This document shows positions 24,870 through 34,286 of a stretch of 64,000 bases of DNA, in pieces. The position numbers were made by a program, and so were the translations under genes. Origin of the DNA: Pseudomonas petrae (GTDB lineage Bacteria > Pseudomonadota > Gammaproteobacteria > Pseudomonadales > Pseudomonadaceae). The notes below the pieces were generated by a model. That model was not told where the DNA came from, did not search any database, and saw only the letters and a program-made list of their open reading frames with translations. Location: NCBI RefSeq assembly GCF_021728295.1, contig NZ_JAKJXE010000008.1, positions 248,001 through 312,000 of the forward strand, written 5' to 3'. How positions within the stretch are numbered: the first letter of the stretch is position 1; every line of letters begins with the position of its first letter.

Positions 24870-26685
24870 CCTGTTCCTCCACAACGTCACTCAATTTCAG
24901 GCTGACAATGGCCGTGTATGGATTGAGGGTGGCGGATGGGGAAAGTTCTGCGGACTTGGCGTGTGATTGATGAAGGACTCTGTAAGCCGCGTAGTCATCG
25001 GTGTCGACCGCCTCGGTGCCGAGGTTCAGATCGATGCGCAGTTCGCTGCCGTCGCCGAGTTTCCAGCGTGCGCTGACGGCTTTGTCGCCCAGCACTTTCA
25101 CGCCAAGGGCGCTCGCGCCGTGCAGGCGAGGGAAGAGCTCGGTCCTGCGGATGTCAAGCAGCGTCTTGTACAGCGCCAGCCAGTTGCGATGGTCCTGGCC
25201 CTTGTCGGTGTCCAGCAGCAACGCGTCAAACCCCGGGCGCGATGCCTCGAAGGTTTTCAGCGCATTAGGGTCGGGGATCTGCTCGCGCTTGGCCGGATCC
25301 TTAAACGCGGCAAAGTCCTTGAACTCGCCACGACGGCCTTCACGCACGGCGTCTGCCAGCTCGTCATGGAAGTCAGTGAAGAACAGGAAAGGTTCGCTCG
25401 CGCCCCATTCATCACCCATGAACATCAGCGGAATCATCGGTGACAGCAGCAACAGCGCCGTCGCCGCCTGCAACGCCGGCGGTGGGCTCAGCTGGACCAG
25501 GCGCTCGCCGAAGGCACGGTTGCCGATCTGGTCGTGGTTCTGCAAAAACAGCACGAAGGAAGTCGGCGACAGATGGCCGCTCGGTTCGCCCCGGGCGTGA
25601 CCATGACGGGTGGATTCGCCTTGATAGACAAAACCCTCACCCAGCAGACGCGCCAGCTTTTGCGTGGGTTTTTCAGCGAAGTCGGTGTAGTACGCATCAG
25701 TCTCGCCGGTCAGCAGGACGTGCAGCGTGTTGTGGCCGTCATCGTTCCATTGGGCGTCGTAGCCCTGATCCATGCGGCCGGCTTCGTTGAATTCGTTTTC
25801 CAGGGTCAGCCAGACGTGACGATCAGCCGGAATCACCTCGCGCACATGCTTCGCAAGGTCTTCGAGAAAAGTCGGGTCTTCGATGGCGTGCACGGCGTCG
25901 AAGCGCAGGCCGTCGAAGCGGTAGTCCTGCAGCCACATCATCGTGTTGTCGATGAAGAAGTCGTGCACTTCACGGCGGCGGAAATCGATCGCGTCGCCCC
26001 ACGGGGTCTTCTTGTCGCTGCGGAAGAAATGGCTGGCGTAGGCGCCGAGGTAGTTGCCGTCCGGACCGAAGTGGTTGTAAACCACATCAAGAATGACCGC
26101 CAGACCCAAGCCGTGGGCCGTGTCGATCAGGTGCTTGAGCTGGTCGGGCGTGCCATAGGAAGACTGTGCAGCATAAGGCAATACGCCGTCGTAGCCCCAG
26201 TTGCGATCCCCCGGGAATTGCGCGATGGGCATCAGCTCGATGGCGGTGATGCCGGTGTCGACCAGGTGCTGCAGACGCTGTTCAACGCCTTGGTAGCCAC
26301 CCAGTGCACCGACGTGCAGTTCGTAAATGACTGCCTCATGCCATGGCCGACCCTGCCACTCGGTGTTTTGCCATTGATACCCCGCCTGGTCGACGACCAT
26401 GCTGTAGCCGTGCACGTCGCCGGCCTGAGCCCGGGAAGCCGGGTCAGGCACGATGAGGTTGTTTTGTGCATCGAGAGCGACGTTGTAGCGATAGCGTGTG
26501 CCAGCACCACACTCAGCGTCGAGAACGAACCAGCCGTCCTGCTCTGGCTGAAGGACCTGGGCAGGCCCGTTTTCGAATTCGACGCTGACGCTTTGGGCGT
26601 CCGGTGCCCACAGGGCAAACCGGGTGTGTTGTGAATCCAGCATGACGGCGCCGTGGCGCCAGTTTTGATCCGTGCGCAAAGGCAT
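24859..26685 (-). CDS. treZ: Malto-oligosyltrehalose trehalohydrolase
   Basis: Cleaves trehalose from the end made by TreY; cytoplasmic. 608 residues: an N-terminal CBM48-like domain (about 10-100) and a GH13 barrel with DVVYNHFGPDGNY (about 200), GLRFDAVH (nucleophile Asp263), LENEFN (acid Glu296) and FLQNHDQIGN. AAGGAA precedes the start. It lies 25 bp after glgA and overlaps malQ, so the glgA-treZ-malQ-treY order is one transcript. Confidence 0.95.
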   Translation of the reverse strand: MPLRTDQNWRHGAVMLDSQHTRFALWAPDAQSVSVEFENGPAQVLQPEQDGWFVLDAECGAGTRYRYNVALDAQNNLIVPDPASRAQAGDVHGYSMVVDQAGYQWQNTEWQGRPWHEAVIYELHVGALGGYQGVEQRLQHLVDTGITAIELMPIAQFPGDRNWGYDGVLPYAAQSSYGTPDQLKHLIDTAHGLGLAVILDVVYNHFGPDGNYLGAYASHFFRSDKKTPWGDAIDFRRREVHDFFIDNTMMWLQDYRFDGLRFDAVHAIEDPTFLEDLAKHVREVIPADRHVWLTLENEFNEAGRMDQGYDAQWNDDGHNTLHVLLTGETDAYYTDFAEKPTQKLARLLGEGFVYQGESTRHGHARGEPSGHLSPTSFVLFLQNHDQIGNRAFGERLVQLSPPPALQAATALLLLSPMIPLMFMGDEWGASEPFLFFTDFHDELADAVREGRRGEFKDFAAFKDPAKREQIPDPNALKTFEASRPGFDALLLDTDKGQDHRNWLALYKTLLDIRRTELFPRLHGASALGVKVLGDKAVSARWKLGDGSELRIDLNLGTEAVDTDDYAAYRVLHQSHAKSAELSPSATLNPYTAIVSLKLSDVVEEQDEQ

Positions 26686-26709
26686 CCGTAATTCCTTAAT
26701 CAGTAGGTA

Positions 26710-28296
26710 TCAGTAGTGCACTGCCGCACCTGCGGTCTTCTTCAGCAGCTCCTGATAGAGATCGGCATAGGGTTCCACCGCTTTGTGCCAATCGAACGGA
26801 GCGGCCATGGCGCGGCAACGCATGGCGTTGAGCAGCAGAGCGCTCTCGAAGACCTTGAAGGCGCGGGTCAGGGCCTCGGTGTAGCTTTCGACGGTGGATT
26901 CATCGAACAGAAAGCCGGTGCAGCCGTCCTCGATGGTGTCCGCCAGGCCGCCGGTGCGACGTGCGACCGGCAAGGAGCCGAAGCGCTGCGCGTACATCTG
27001 GCTCAGGCCGCAAGGCTCGTAGCGCGAAGGCATCAGCAGAAAATCACTGCCGGCGAACATGCGACGTGCGTCCGTTTCGTTGAAGCCGACACGCACGCTG
27101 ACCTGGCCCGGGAAGCGGGCGGCGAGGTCGCGCATGGCGTCTTCTTCGTCGGGCTCGCCACGACCAATAATTGCGATCTGGCCGCCATTGTTGACGATGT
27201 ATTCGGCCACGCCGATGGTCAGGTCCAGGCCCTTCTGGTAAACCAGACGGGAGACCACTGCAAACAGCGGGCCGGTGGACGGCTCCAGCTCGAACAGTTC
27301 TCGCACGTAGTCGGCGTTGATTTCCTTGCGCGTCCACTCATTCGGCGCGAAGCGGCAGATCAGGTGTTCGTCGGTGGCAGCGTCCCAGCTCTCGTCGATG
27401 CCGTTGGGGATGCCGCTGAGCTGACCGCGATCGGCCTTGCTCTGCAGGAAGCCTTCCAGGCCGCAGCCGAAATCCGGGGTGGTGATTTCCTTGGCGTAGG
27501 TCGCGCTCACGGTGGTGATGTGACTGGAGTACGCCATGCCGGCCTTGATGAACGACAGTTGACCGTAAAACTCCATGCCTTCCGGGCTCAACGCTTCGTC
27601 CGGAATGCCCAGCTCGCGGCTGGAGGCAACGCTGACGAAGCCCTGATAAGCCAGGTTGTGAATGGTGAAGATCGACGGCGTGGTCTGACCGCGCCATTTC
27701 ATGTACGCCGGCGCCAGGCCTGCTGGCCAGTCGTGGGCGTGAACCAGTTCAGGGCACCATTGGGTCTTGACCGCACCGGCAGCGAAGTCGGCAGCCGCCA
27801 GGCCCAGACGGGCGAAGCGAATATGGTTGTCGGACCAGTCGCGGCCGTCATTGTCACCGTAGGGCGTGCCTTCACGCTCGTACAATTCGGGACAGATCAA
27901 GACGTAAATGACCAGACCGTCTTTCATGTCCATCCGGCCGATCTTGCAGGGAGGCAGCGCGGCGTGGCCGGGCAGCTCACTGATGATGTGGATCGGGTTG
28001 CCACTGTTGATGACCTGTGGATAGCCGGGAATCAGCACGCGTACATCGTGCAGGTGGCGCATGGCGCGCGGCAGTGCGGCAGACACATCGCCCAGGCCAC
28101 CGGTTTTCACCAGGTCGGCCATCTCTGAAGTCACGAACAGGACTTTCTTGCGGGTAACCGAAGAAATCACTGGTTGAACAGGAGGCAGTTGCAGCACAGG
28201 TGCGCTCGTCGTTGCGAAGACCGGCAGATGGGTCAGCTCGCTGGCCGGCTGATTAAAACTCTCTCCCTTCTGGGTTTTGACAGCGGCACTAATCAT
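26710..28296 (-). CDS. glgA: Glycogen synthase (GT5)
   Basis: Adds glucose from ADP-glucose to the non-reducing end of alpha-1,4-glucan; cytoplasmic. 528 residues. The first strand VLFVTSE and the KTGGLGDV substrate motif (Lys64) are preceded by about 50 extra residues compared with E. coli GlgA. The C-terminal Rossmann domain has RYEPCGLSQMYAQRFG. The ATG with GGAGAAAACG before it is used; an upstream in-frame ATG lacks a ribosome site. It is the first gene of the leftward unit. glgB, glgC and treS are not in the window. Making glycogen next to TreY/TreZ implies that stored glucan can be turned directly into trehalose. Confidence 0.94.
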   Translation of the reverse strand: MISAAVKTQKGESFNQPASELTHLPVFATTSAPVLQLPPVQPVISSVTRKKVLFVTSEMADLVKTGGLGDVSAALPRAMRHLHDVRVLIPGYPQVINSGNPIHIISELPGHAALPPCKIGRMDMKDGLVIYVLICPELYEREGTPYGDNDGRDWSDNHIRFARLGLAAADFAAGAVKTQWCPELVHAHDWPAGLAPAYMKWRGQTTPSIFTIHNLAYQGFVSVASSRELGIPDEALSPEGMEFYGQLSFIKAGMAYSSHITTVSATYAKEITTPDFGCGLEGFLQSKADRGQLSGIPNGIDESWDAATDEHLICRFAPNEWTRKEINADYVRELFELEPSTGPLFAVVSRLVYQKGLDLTIGVAEYIVNNGGQIAIIGRGEPDEEDAMRDLAARFPGQVSVRVGFNETDARRMFAGSDFLLMPSRYEPCGLSQMYAQRFGSLPVARRTGGLADTIEDGCTGFLFDESTVESYTEALTRAFKVFESALLLNAMRCRAMAAPFDWHKAVEPYADLYQELLKKTAGAAVHY

Positions 28297-28900
28297 CGTT
28301 TTCTCCAGTTCGATATGCAGTGTTGGTACAGCACTTGGTTGTAAACGGCCATTTCCTATGGCCAGGCACACAAGACCTACGCAAGATCGATACCCATTTA
28401 CCGACTGCACATTAAGGGACAAGGTGAAAGCGGACTCTGCTTCGATTTTTCAACAGCATAGTTGCTCTATTCACATGACCCCTGCGGCTATGCAGAAGTT
28501 TCGACAATTTTTCATGGCCATGTCTGGGATGCGGGGTTGCGATGCGGGGCATCGTAGAATTCTGGCTGCTGTACAACTGCGCAACGCGCTGATTGCGCCG
28601 CTGTGGAGCATGGGGTGTCGTCCTGTATAACGGGGTGCCGCCGGTCGGATTGTTGGACAATCATCGGGCCGATGGTCTACTCCGGTGCAGCCTCTGCGCT
28701 TTTATGGGACGCGGCACGCACAATTCGACTGCGCTGCTTTTTCTCAGTGCGTGCCGGAAGAATTCCTTACCGATCAGAGACATTTCCTACTTCTGTATAA
28801 GGATATTTTTTCAGCCAAGGCGTTAGAATCGCCGCCACGCGGCACGTCGGCACACTGAGTCGAGCGCCTGTTGAGGTTTCTCCAGCGGTAGAGGAAGTCA
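28297..28900. other. Divergent control region between glgA and the GNAT gene
   Basis: About 600 bp with no gene. It must hold the promoters of the glg/tre operon (leftward) and of the acetyltransferase (rightward). A GCGCAA/TTGCGC inverted repeat is at 28579-28598, and an AT-rich stretch near 28790-28830 contains TTAGAATCGCC, a plausible -10 region for the rightward gene. No operator is clear. Confidence 0.4.
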
Positions 28901-29392
28901 ATGCAAGCCCCTGAGGTTCTGGTACTGCAAGCCAGCTACAGCAATTCGGTTCACGCTGAAGCGATCGGATTTCTGCTCAATCAATACGCCGAAGATGCCA
29001 TGGGTGGCGGGCAGTCGCTGTCCGTGGACACCCGTCAGCAACTGGCGATCGAACTGGCCAAGCGCCCCCATGCGTTCAGCGTGCTGGCGTTCATCGCCGG
29101 CGAGCCGGTTGGCCTGGTTAACTGTTTCGAGGGTTTCTCGACCTTTGCCTGCCGGCCCTTGGTCAACGTTCATGATGTGGTGGTGATCGCCTCGGCCAGA
29201 GGGCAGGGCATCAGCCAGAAGATGCTGGCCAAGGTTGAGGAAATCGCCCGCCAGCGCGGCTGCTGCAAAATCACCCTGGAAGTGCTGGAAGGCAACGAAG
29301 CGGCCAAAGGCGCGTACCGCAAGCTCGGTTTCGCCGACTATCAGCTGGACCCGCAAATGGGGCGCGCGCTGTTCTGGCAGAAATCGCTGTAG
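28901..29392 (+). CDS. GNAT-family N-acetyltransferase
   Basis: 163 residues. The acetyl-CoA pyrophosphate loop is ARGQGISQKML (about 99-109), preceded by the VHDVVVIAS strand and followed by the ITLEVLEGNEAAKGAYRKLGF motif typical of GNAT enzymes. Substrate unknown. AGAGGAAG precedes the ATG. It is a single gene between the glg/tre promoter region and a repeat block. Confidence 0.9.
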   Translation: MQAPEVLVLQASYSNSVHAEAIGFLLNQYAEDAMGGGQSLSVDTRQQLAIELAKRPHAFSVLAFIAGEPVGLVNCFEGFSTFACRPLVNVHDVVVIASARGQGISQKMLAKVEEIARQRGCCKITLEVLEGNEAAKGAYRKLGFADYQLDPQMGRALFWQKSL

Positions 29393-29443
29393 CTGAGTGG
29401 TCATGGCGAAAGCCGATTCCACGGGATGCACGCGATGCTGTTA

Positions 29444-29807
29444 GTGGGACCGGCTTCAGCCGGGAAGGGGCCGGTTTGAACACCCTCAGTTTTATGGTGT
29501 GACGCAATAAGCCTTCCCGGCTAAAGCCGGTCCTACCCTGCGTTCACTCACCATCCCGCTGACTCCACGCGATGCTGTTAGTGGGACCGGCTTCAGCCGG
29601 GAAGGGGCCGGTTTGAACACCTTCAGTTTTATGGTGTGACGCAATAAGCCTTCCCGGCTAAAGCCGGTCCTACCCTGCGTTCACTCACCAGCCCGCTGAA
29701 AGCACGCAATCTCGTAGGACCGGCTTTAGCCGGGAAGAGGCCCGTATGCGCACACGCAGTTTTGCGGTGTGACGCCTGACGCCTTCCCGGCTAAAGCCGG
29801 TCCTACT
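29444..29807. repeat. Three tandem BIME units of the CCGGCTTTAGCCGG family
   Basis: Three forward/inverted REP pairs at 29444-29536, 29581-29672 and 29714-29807 with steps of 137 and 133 bp. Units 1 and 2 and their flanks (CACGCGATGCTGTTAGTGGG) are nearly identical; unit 3 has diverged. It is the same family as the 12-unit array and fills the gap between the GNAT gene and the terC region. Confidence 0.9.
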
Positions 29808-29897
29808 GAATGCGCAAACCATTTGTAACAGTTCTGTCCTGTAAGGCGATTCCGAGAGCGCGATAGGATCGCCTCCCGTATTGCTTTCAGGACTCAC

Positions 29898-30062
29898 ATG
29901 TCGCTCTCTCTGGAACCTCCCAGTCGCCGATTCCCTTTACACCGGATTGCACGCGTTCATCTCGATTTATCCCGCTTAAACAAGATTGCTGCCTGGCTCG
30001 ACCCACTTCGCCGTGCGTCGGGCCTTTTCGTGTCTGCCACAATGACTGTGAAGGGGCGCTGA
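29898..30062 (+). CDS. Possible 54-residue leader ORF coupled to terC
   Basis: ATG preceded by AGGA (TTCAGGACTCAC) opens a frame of 54 codons starting MSLSLEPPSRRFPLHR, rich in Arg, Leu and Pro, and ending in a TGA 3 bp before the ATG of the TerC gene. The spacing would allow translational coupling. No family is recognised; the product is basic and could be only a leader. A chance frame in the 5' UTR is the alternative. Confidence 0.35.
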   Translation: MSLSLEPPSRRFPLHRIARVHLDLSRLNKIAAWLDPLRRASGLFVSATMTVKGR

Positions 30063-30065
30063 CCC

Positions 30066-31622
30066 ATGGAATGGATTGCGGACCCCACGGCCTGGCTTGG
30101 CCTGTTGACCCTGATCGTGCTTGAGCTGGTGCTCGGCATCGACAACCTGGTGTTCATCGCCATCCTCGCTGACAAGCTGCCGCCCGAGCAGCGCGACCGT
30201 GCGCGAGTCCTGGGCCTGTCGCTGGCGTTGATCATGCGCCTGGGCCTGCTCGCGAGCATTTCGTGGATGGTCACGCTGACCGAGCCGCTGTTCGAGATTT
30301 TCGAGAAAAGCTTCTCCGGCCGCGACCTGATCATGCTGTTCGGCGGCGTGTTCCTGCTGTTCAAGGCGACCATGGAATTGCACGAGCGCCTCGAAGGCCA
30401 CGTCACCCAGCGCGCGGGCAGCACGACCTACGCGCTGTTCTGGCCCATCGTCGCGCAGATCGTGGTGCTCGACGCGGTGTTCTCCCTGGACGCCGTGATC
30501 ACTGCCGTGGGCATGGTCGATGAGCTGTCGATCATGATGATTGCCGTGGTGTTCTCGATCGGCATCATGATCATCGCCAGCAAGCCGCTGACCGCCTTCG
30601 TCAACGCTCACCCGACCGTCATCATGCTGTGCCTGGGCTTTCTGATGATGATCGGCTTCAGCCTGACCGCCGACGGCCTGGGTTTCCATATTCCCAAGGG
30701 CTATCTGTACGCGGCCATCGGTTTCTCGATCCTGATCGAGGTGTTCAACCAGATCGCCCGTGCCCGCCGCAAGCGCAGCGTCAAAGGCGACCTGCCGCGC
30801 CGCGAGCGCACCGCCCATGCCGTGCTGCGCCTGTTGGGTGGCCGCAGGCCGAGCGCGGAGGAGGTCGGTGAGGAGATCGCCGACATGCTCGACGGCGACA
30901 GCGACGAGGTGGTGTTCGACCGCCGCGAGCGGGTGATGATCAGCGGCGTGCTGCAGTTGGCCCAGCTGCCCATCCGCGGCGTGATGACGGTGCGCAATGA
31001 TGTCGACGTGATCGATCTGGATGACACGCCGGAAGGCATTCGCCAGCGACTGATCAACTCGTCGTACTCGCGGCTGCCGCTGATCCGCGGGGGCCGTATC
31101 TACGAGCCCCTGGGCTTTGTGCACAAGAAGGAAATGCTCAACGCCTGGCTCTCCGGCGCCGAGCCGAACATTGAGCACCTGGCCCGACCGACGCTCAATC
31201 TGCTGGAAACCTTCTCGATCCTCAACGCCCTGGAACAGATGCGCGCGCAGTCCACGCACATTGCGTTCGTGATCAACGAATTCGGCGATTTCGCCGGCAT
31301 CCTGACCATGACCGACATCCTCGAATCCATCGCCGGCGAGCTGCCGGACGCCAGCGAAATCGAGGGCCCTGACTTGATCGAGGAGGGCGAGGGCGTGCTG
31401 GTCAATGCCGCCATGAACCTGAGTCACCTGCGCGAACGCATCGGCTTCAAGGCGCGCGCGACCGGTGATTATCAGACCCTGGCCGGACTGGTGGTGAGTC
31501 TGCTGGATCGATTGCCGGTGATCGGCGATGAGCTGCAGTGGGAGGGTTGGCACATGAAGGTCGTGCAAGTGCAGGAGCGGCGGGTAACTCGCGTGCTGTT
31601 GCGCCAGACGCCCTCAACATAA
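30066..31622 (+). CDS. TerC-family membrane protein with CBS and CorC/HlyC domains
   Basis: 518 residues, inner membrane (YoaE/YegH-type). N-terminal TerC domain (about 1-235) with seven or so hydrophobic segments and the acidic intramembrane motifs ELVLGIDNLVFI and LDAVFSLDAV. It is followed by a cytoplasmic pair of CBS motifs (about 300-425: VMTVRNDVDVI...; TFSILNALEQM) and a C-terminal CorC_HlyC domain (about 440-515, ending with RRVTRVLLRQ). TerC proteins are linked to Mn2+ export or metal loading of exported proteins; this fusion is regarded as a metal-ion transporter. AAGGGG lies 11 nt before the ATG. A strong terminator follows. Confidence 0.9.
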   Translation: MEWIADPTAWLGLLTLIVLELVLGIDNLVFIAILADKLPPEQRDRARVLGLSLALIMRLGLLASISWMVTLTEPLFEIFEKSFSGRDLIMLFGGVFLLFKATMELHERLEGHVTQRAGSTTYALFWPIVAQIVVLDAVFSLDAVITAVGMVDELSIMMIAVVFSIGIMIIASKPLTAFVNAHPTVIMLCLGFLMMIGFSLTADGLGFHIPKGYLYAAIGFSILIEVFNQIARARRKRSVKGDLPRRERTAHAVLRLLGGRRPSAEEVGEEIADMLDGDSDEVVFDRRERVMISGVLQLAQLPIRGVMTVRNDVDVIDLDDTPEGIRQRLINSSYSRLPLIRGGRIYEPLGFVHKKEMLNAWLSGAEPNIEHLARPTLNLLETFSILNALEQMRAQSTHIAFVINEFGDFAGILTMTDILESIAGELPDASEIEGPDLIEEGEGVLVNAAMNLSHLRERIGFKARATGDYQTLAGLVVSLLDRLPVIGDELQWEGWHMKVVQVQERRVTRVLLRQTPST

Positions 31623-31650
31623 CCGTCTCTGACGCACACCCATCCCGGCA

Positions 31651-31682
31651 AAAAAAGGCCTGCATTGCGCAGGCCTTTTCAT
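31651..31682. terminator. Bidirectional intrinsic terminator (terC / cptA)
   Basis: AAAAGGCCTGC pairs with GCAGGCCTTTT around the loop ATTGC, with an A-run on one side and a T-run on the other. It lies between two convergent genes, so it can serve both. Confidence 0.9.
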
Positions 31683-31708
31683 TTGGAACGAACGTTACTT
31701 CGCCTCTA

Positions 31709-33454
31709 TTACTTTTGCACTACCTCGGGCGTGGCGCCGGGCTGGCTGGCGGCTTTCTCCATGTGGGCAAAATCACTCAGGCCTTTTGGCGCATAGGGAT
31801 CGCCGATCATCCGCGGACGCGCCTTGAAGTCCAGGCTGACCAGGCTCTTCGTGGTGTCGAGTTCATCAAAGCTCAGCCCTGCCAGTTGTGCCCAGGTGTG
31901 GATCAGGCTCGAACTGGTGTAAGGACGGCCGTGGATGCTCTCGAAATTCCAGTCATGGGTCTGGCGCCATTTTGGCGAGGCGTAAGCAATGAACGGCACG
32001 GTGTACATCGGCATGGTCGGCTTGTTCTCGTTGCGGCCCAGAGTGTTACGGCCTGGCGAGTCATAGACGTCTTCGCCGTGGTCGGAAAGGTACAGCAGGA
32101 AGCCGTTCGGGTCAGCCTTGCCGTATTCCTTGATCAGGCTGGAGACCACGAAATCGTTGTACAGCACCGCGTTGTCATAGCTGTTGTAAAACTCCAGCTT
32201 GCTGTCATCGATGTCCGCCGGCACGCCGTCACGTCCGCTGAATTTCGCGAACTCCTCCGGGAAACGGTACTGATAAGCCATATGCGTACCGAGCAGGTGA
32301 ACCACGATCAACTTGCGCGGCGCGGCATCCGTCAGCGCTTTGGTAAACGGCGCGATCACGTCGCCGTCGTACTGTCGAGCGTTCTGGTTGCGGTTGTTGT
32401 TCAGGTAAACCTGATCGTCAGCCTGCTCGGAGAAGGTGGTCAGCATCGTGTTGCGCTTGGTCATCGTCTGCTGGTTGGTGATCCAGAAGGTCTTGTAGCC
32501 TGCCTGTTTCATCACGCTGACGATCGACGGCGTTTTCAGGTAAAGGTCCGGGTTTTCCTCGTCCGCGAAGGTCAACACCTGCTGCAGGGCCTCGATGGTG
32601 TAAGGCCGTGGCGTGATGACGTTGTTGAACACCTGCAACTGGTCCTTCATGGCGTCCAGGTTCGGCGTCGTCTGGCGCGGGTAGCCGTAAAGGTGCATGC
32701 GTCCGCGGTTGGTCGACTCGCCGATCACCAGCACCAGGGTGGTTGGCAGGTTGGCCTGCTGGTCCTTGAGGTTTTTCAGCGGAGCGATGTTGTTGCTGCT
32801 GGTCAGCATGTCCTGCATGCCGTTCAGTTGCTGGGTGTAGCGGTGATAGGCAACGATCATCTGCCATGGCACCGCCGGCTCGATGCGGGACTCGAACGCT
32901 TCGAGGGCCGAGGCGGTGTCGTCATAGCGGGCGAACTGCTTGGCCAGCGGGTAACCGATGATGCCGATCAACAGTGCTGCCGAAACGGCGTAGGCGCGAG
33001 GGCGCGGCATGTACACCGGACGCAGGCGTGTCCACAGGAAAATCGCGAAAGCGGTGTGGGCGATGAACGCCAGCACGATCCACCACGCGAAGTACTGGGT
33101 CATGTATTCGCCGGCTTCAGAGATGTTCGATTCGAACATGATGAAGATGACGCTCTGGGAAAACTCTTGCTGATAGATGAAGAAGTAACCCAGGCTCGCC
33201 ATGGAGCAGGCCCACAGAATCACGCCGATCACGGCCGCCATGACGCGGGTCTTTTGCGGGAACATCAGCATGGGCGCGAGCCAGATACCGCTGATGACGA
33301 ACGCCTGACGGAAGCCGGCAAAACCGGTGATGCCGGTCAGCTGGATAAGCAGTTGAGTGATGCCGGAGAAGTACCAGAAAAACACGAACAGCCAGATCAC
33401 GCCCGCCCAGTCGAACCCTTTCGGAGTCGCAGTGCTCCGTTTCATTGTTGCCAT
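31709..33454 (-). CDS. cptA: Phosphoethanolamine transferase, CptA-like
   Basis: 581 residues. Five N-terminal membrane segments (within residues 15-180) are followed by a periplasmic sulfatase-fold domain. GESTNRGRMHLYGYPRQTTP carries the nucleophile Thr of the EptA/CptA family, and LSDHGEDVYDSPGR the second metal site. Enzymes of this group move phosphoethanolamine from phosphatidylethanolamine onto lipid A or the core of LPS. GGAG lies 6 nt before the chosen ATG. It stands alone and is not next to a two-component system such as PmrAB. The acceptor sugar is not determined by sequence. Confidence 0.88.
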   Translation of the reverse strand: MATMKRSTATPKGFDWAGVIWLFVFFWYFSGITQLLIQLTGITGFAGFRQAFVISGIWLAPMLMFPQKTRVMAAVIGVILWACSMASLGYFFIYQQEFSQSVIFIMFESNISEAGEYMTQYFAWWIVLAFIAHTAFAIFLWTRLRPVYMPRPRAYAVSAALLIGIIGYPLAKQFARYDDTASALEAFESRIEPAVPWQMIVAYHRYTQQLNGMQDMLTSSNNIAPLKNLKDQQANLPTTLVLVIGESTNRGRMHLYGYPRQTTPNLDAMKDQLQVFNNVITPRPYTIEALQQVLTFADEENPDLYLKTPSIVSVMKQAGYKTFWITNQQTMTKRNTMLTTFSEQADDQVYLNNNRNQNARQYDGDVIAPFTKALTDAAPRKLIVVHLLGTHMAYQYRFPEEFAKFSGRDGVPADIDDSKLEFYNSYDNAVLYNDFVVSSLIKEYGKADPNGFLLYLSDHGEDVYDSPGRNTLGRNENKPTMPMYTVPFIAYASPKWRQTHDWNFESIHGRPYTSSSLIHTWAQLAGLSFDELDTTKSLVSLDFKARPRMIGDPYAPKGLSDFAHMEKAASQPGATPEVVQK

Positions 33455-33790
33455 CAAGCGCTCCGCTATAGACCGTTCAGGCGACAGAACACCGCCCGAA
33501 TTAATTCAAATGCCAGCAATTGGCCAGCAATCAATGTGTTGAGGGTCGGGATTATGTTTTCAACCGAGTGAAAATTTTGTCGGGAGAGTGTTGCGAAACA
33601 GCAGAAAGCAGCTACGGACGCGGACGATAGAGCAGAGCGGGGAACGTAACAGTCAGCGTCGGGTCCGACGGAGGGTCGAAACCGGTGCCAGGCATCGGGC
33701 GATGCACATTCATGCGAGGGATCAAACGATGCGCCGGCAAGCCTGCAGATCGGGCTTGCCTTGGCGGGGTGTAGCGAGGGGACGTCGCGG
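33455..33790. other. Gap upstream of cptA, no gene seen
   Basis: About 335 bp between the cptA start and the stop of the small coiled-coil gene. Nothing credible as a gene, REP or terminator is seen; it presumably holds the cptA promoter. Confidence 0.4.
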
Positions 33791-33964
33791 TCAGGCGTGC
33801 AGGGCGTTACCGCTGCCGATGAGCTGGGCGTGTTGCATCATCGAAGTCAGCTGAGCGACTTTCTTCTGCAACACGGCGCGTTCTTCCCTGAGCTGGCGCA
33901 GCTCGTCACGACGGATTGTGACGTACAGCGTTTGTGGAGCGTTGGCTGGTAATACAGTGCCCAT
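33791..33964 (-). CDS. Small coiled-coil protein (57 aa)
   Basis: 57 residues, below usual gene-caller cut-offs. GAGG lies upstream of the ATG. The sequence begins MGTVLPANAPQTLYVTIRR, followed by a heptad-like helix (DELRQLREERAVLQKKVAQL) and a short tail SGNALHA. A hydrophobic residue every three to four positions predicts a short coiled coil. Codon use is Pseudomonas-like, and the patterned helix argues it is real. Function unknown; it could be a dimerising adaptor like SlyX-type proteins, but no family is claimed. Confidence 0.7.
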   Translation of the reverse strand: MGTVLPANAPQTLYVTIRRDELRQLREERAVLQKKVAQLTSMMQHAQLIGSGNALHA

Positions 33965-34286
33965 TGCACACCTCGCAAATGGCGGGATTCAACTTCATAA
34001 GGTTCAAGCATGGACGCCTGCTACTTGGCATGTCCTGCTCACTACCTCTATCGGCCGGAATTCTGATTTCTTTTGCGAAAAAAAGGAACTTTTTTATTTT
34101 TAATTGTCGCGAACGTTTCTTGATCGCGAAAACACACGTCATAGGGCAGTCTTGCAGACCTCTGCGCCTCTGCACATGAAACTTTTTTCACCGGGAAACC
34201 ATAGTTTGCCTCCCCGGACTAACCCACTATGCGGCACTGGGCTATAAACTGAGGCACCTCTGAATTTGATTAAGGAGCACCTCTAC
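33965..34286. other. AT-rich promoter region of gnd-zwf
   Basis: About 320 bp between divergent genes. It includes a strongly AT-rich run (34075-34110, poly-A and poly-T) with TCGCGA repeated on both sides of an 11 bp spacer (34109-34131). TATAAA at 34243-34248, 39 nt before gnd, is a plausible -10 element; no convincing -35 is visible. Confidence 0.4.

Noticed and set aside
29821..30065. yybP-ykoY (Mn2+) riboswitch before the TerC gene
   Set aside because: Such riboswitches precede many terC genes, but the conserved internal-loop sequences of that class are not recognisable in the 240 bp leader.
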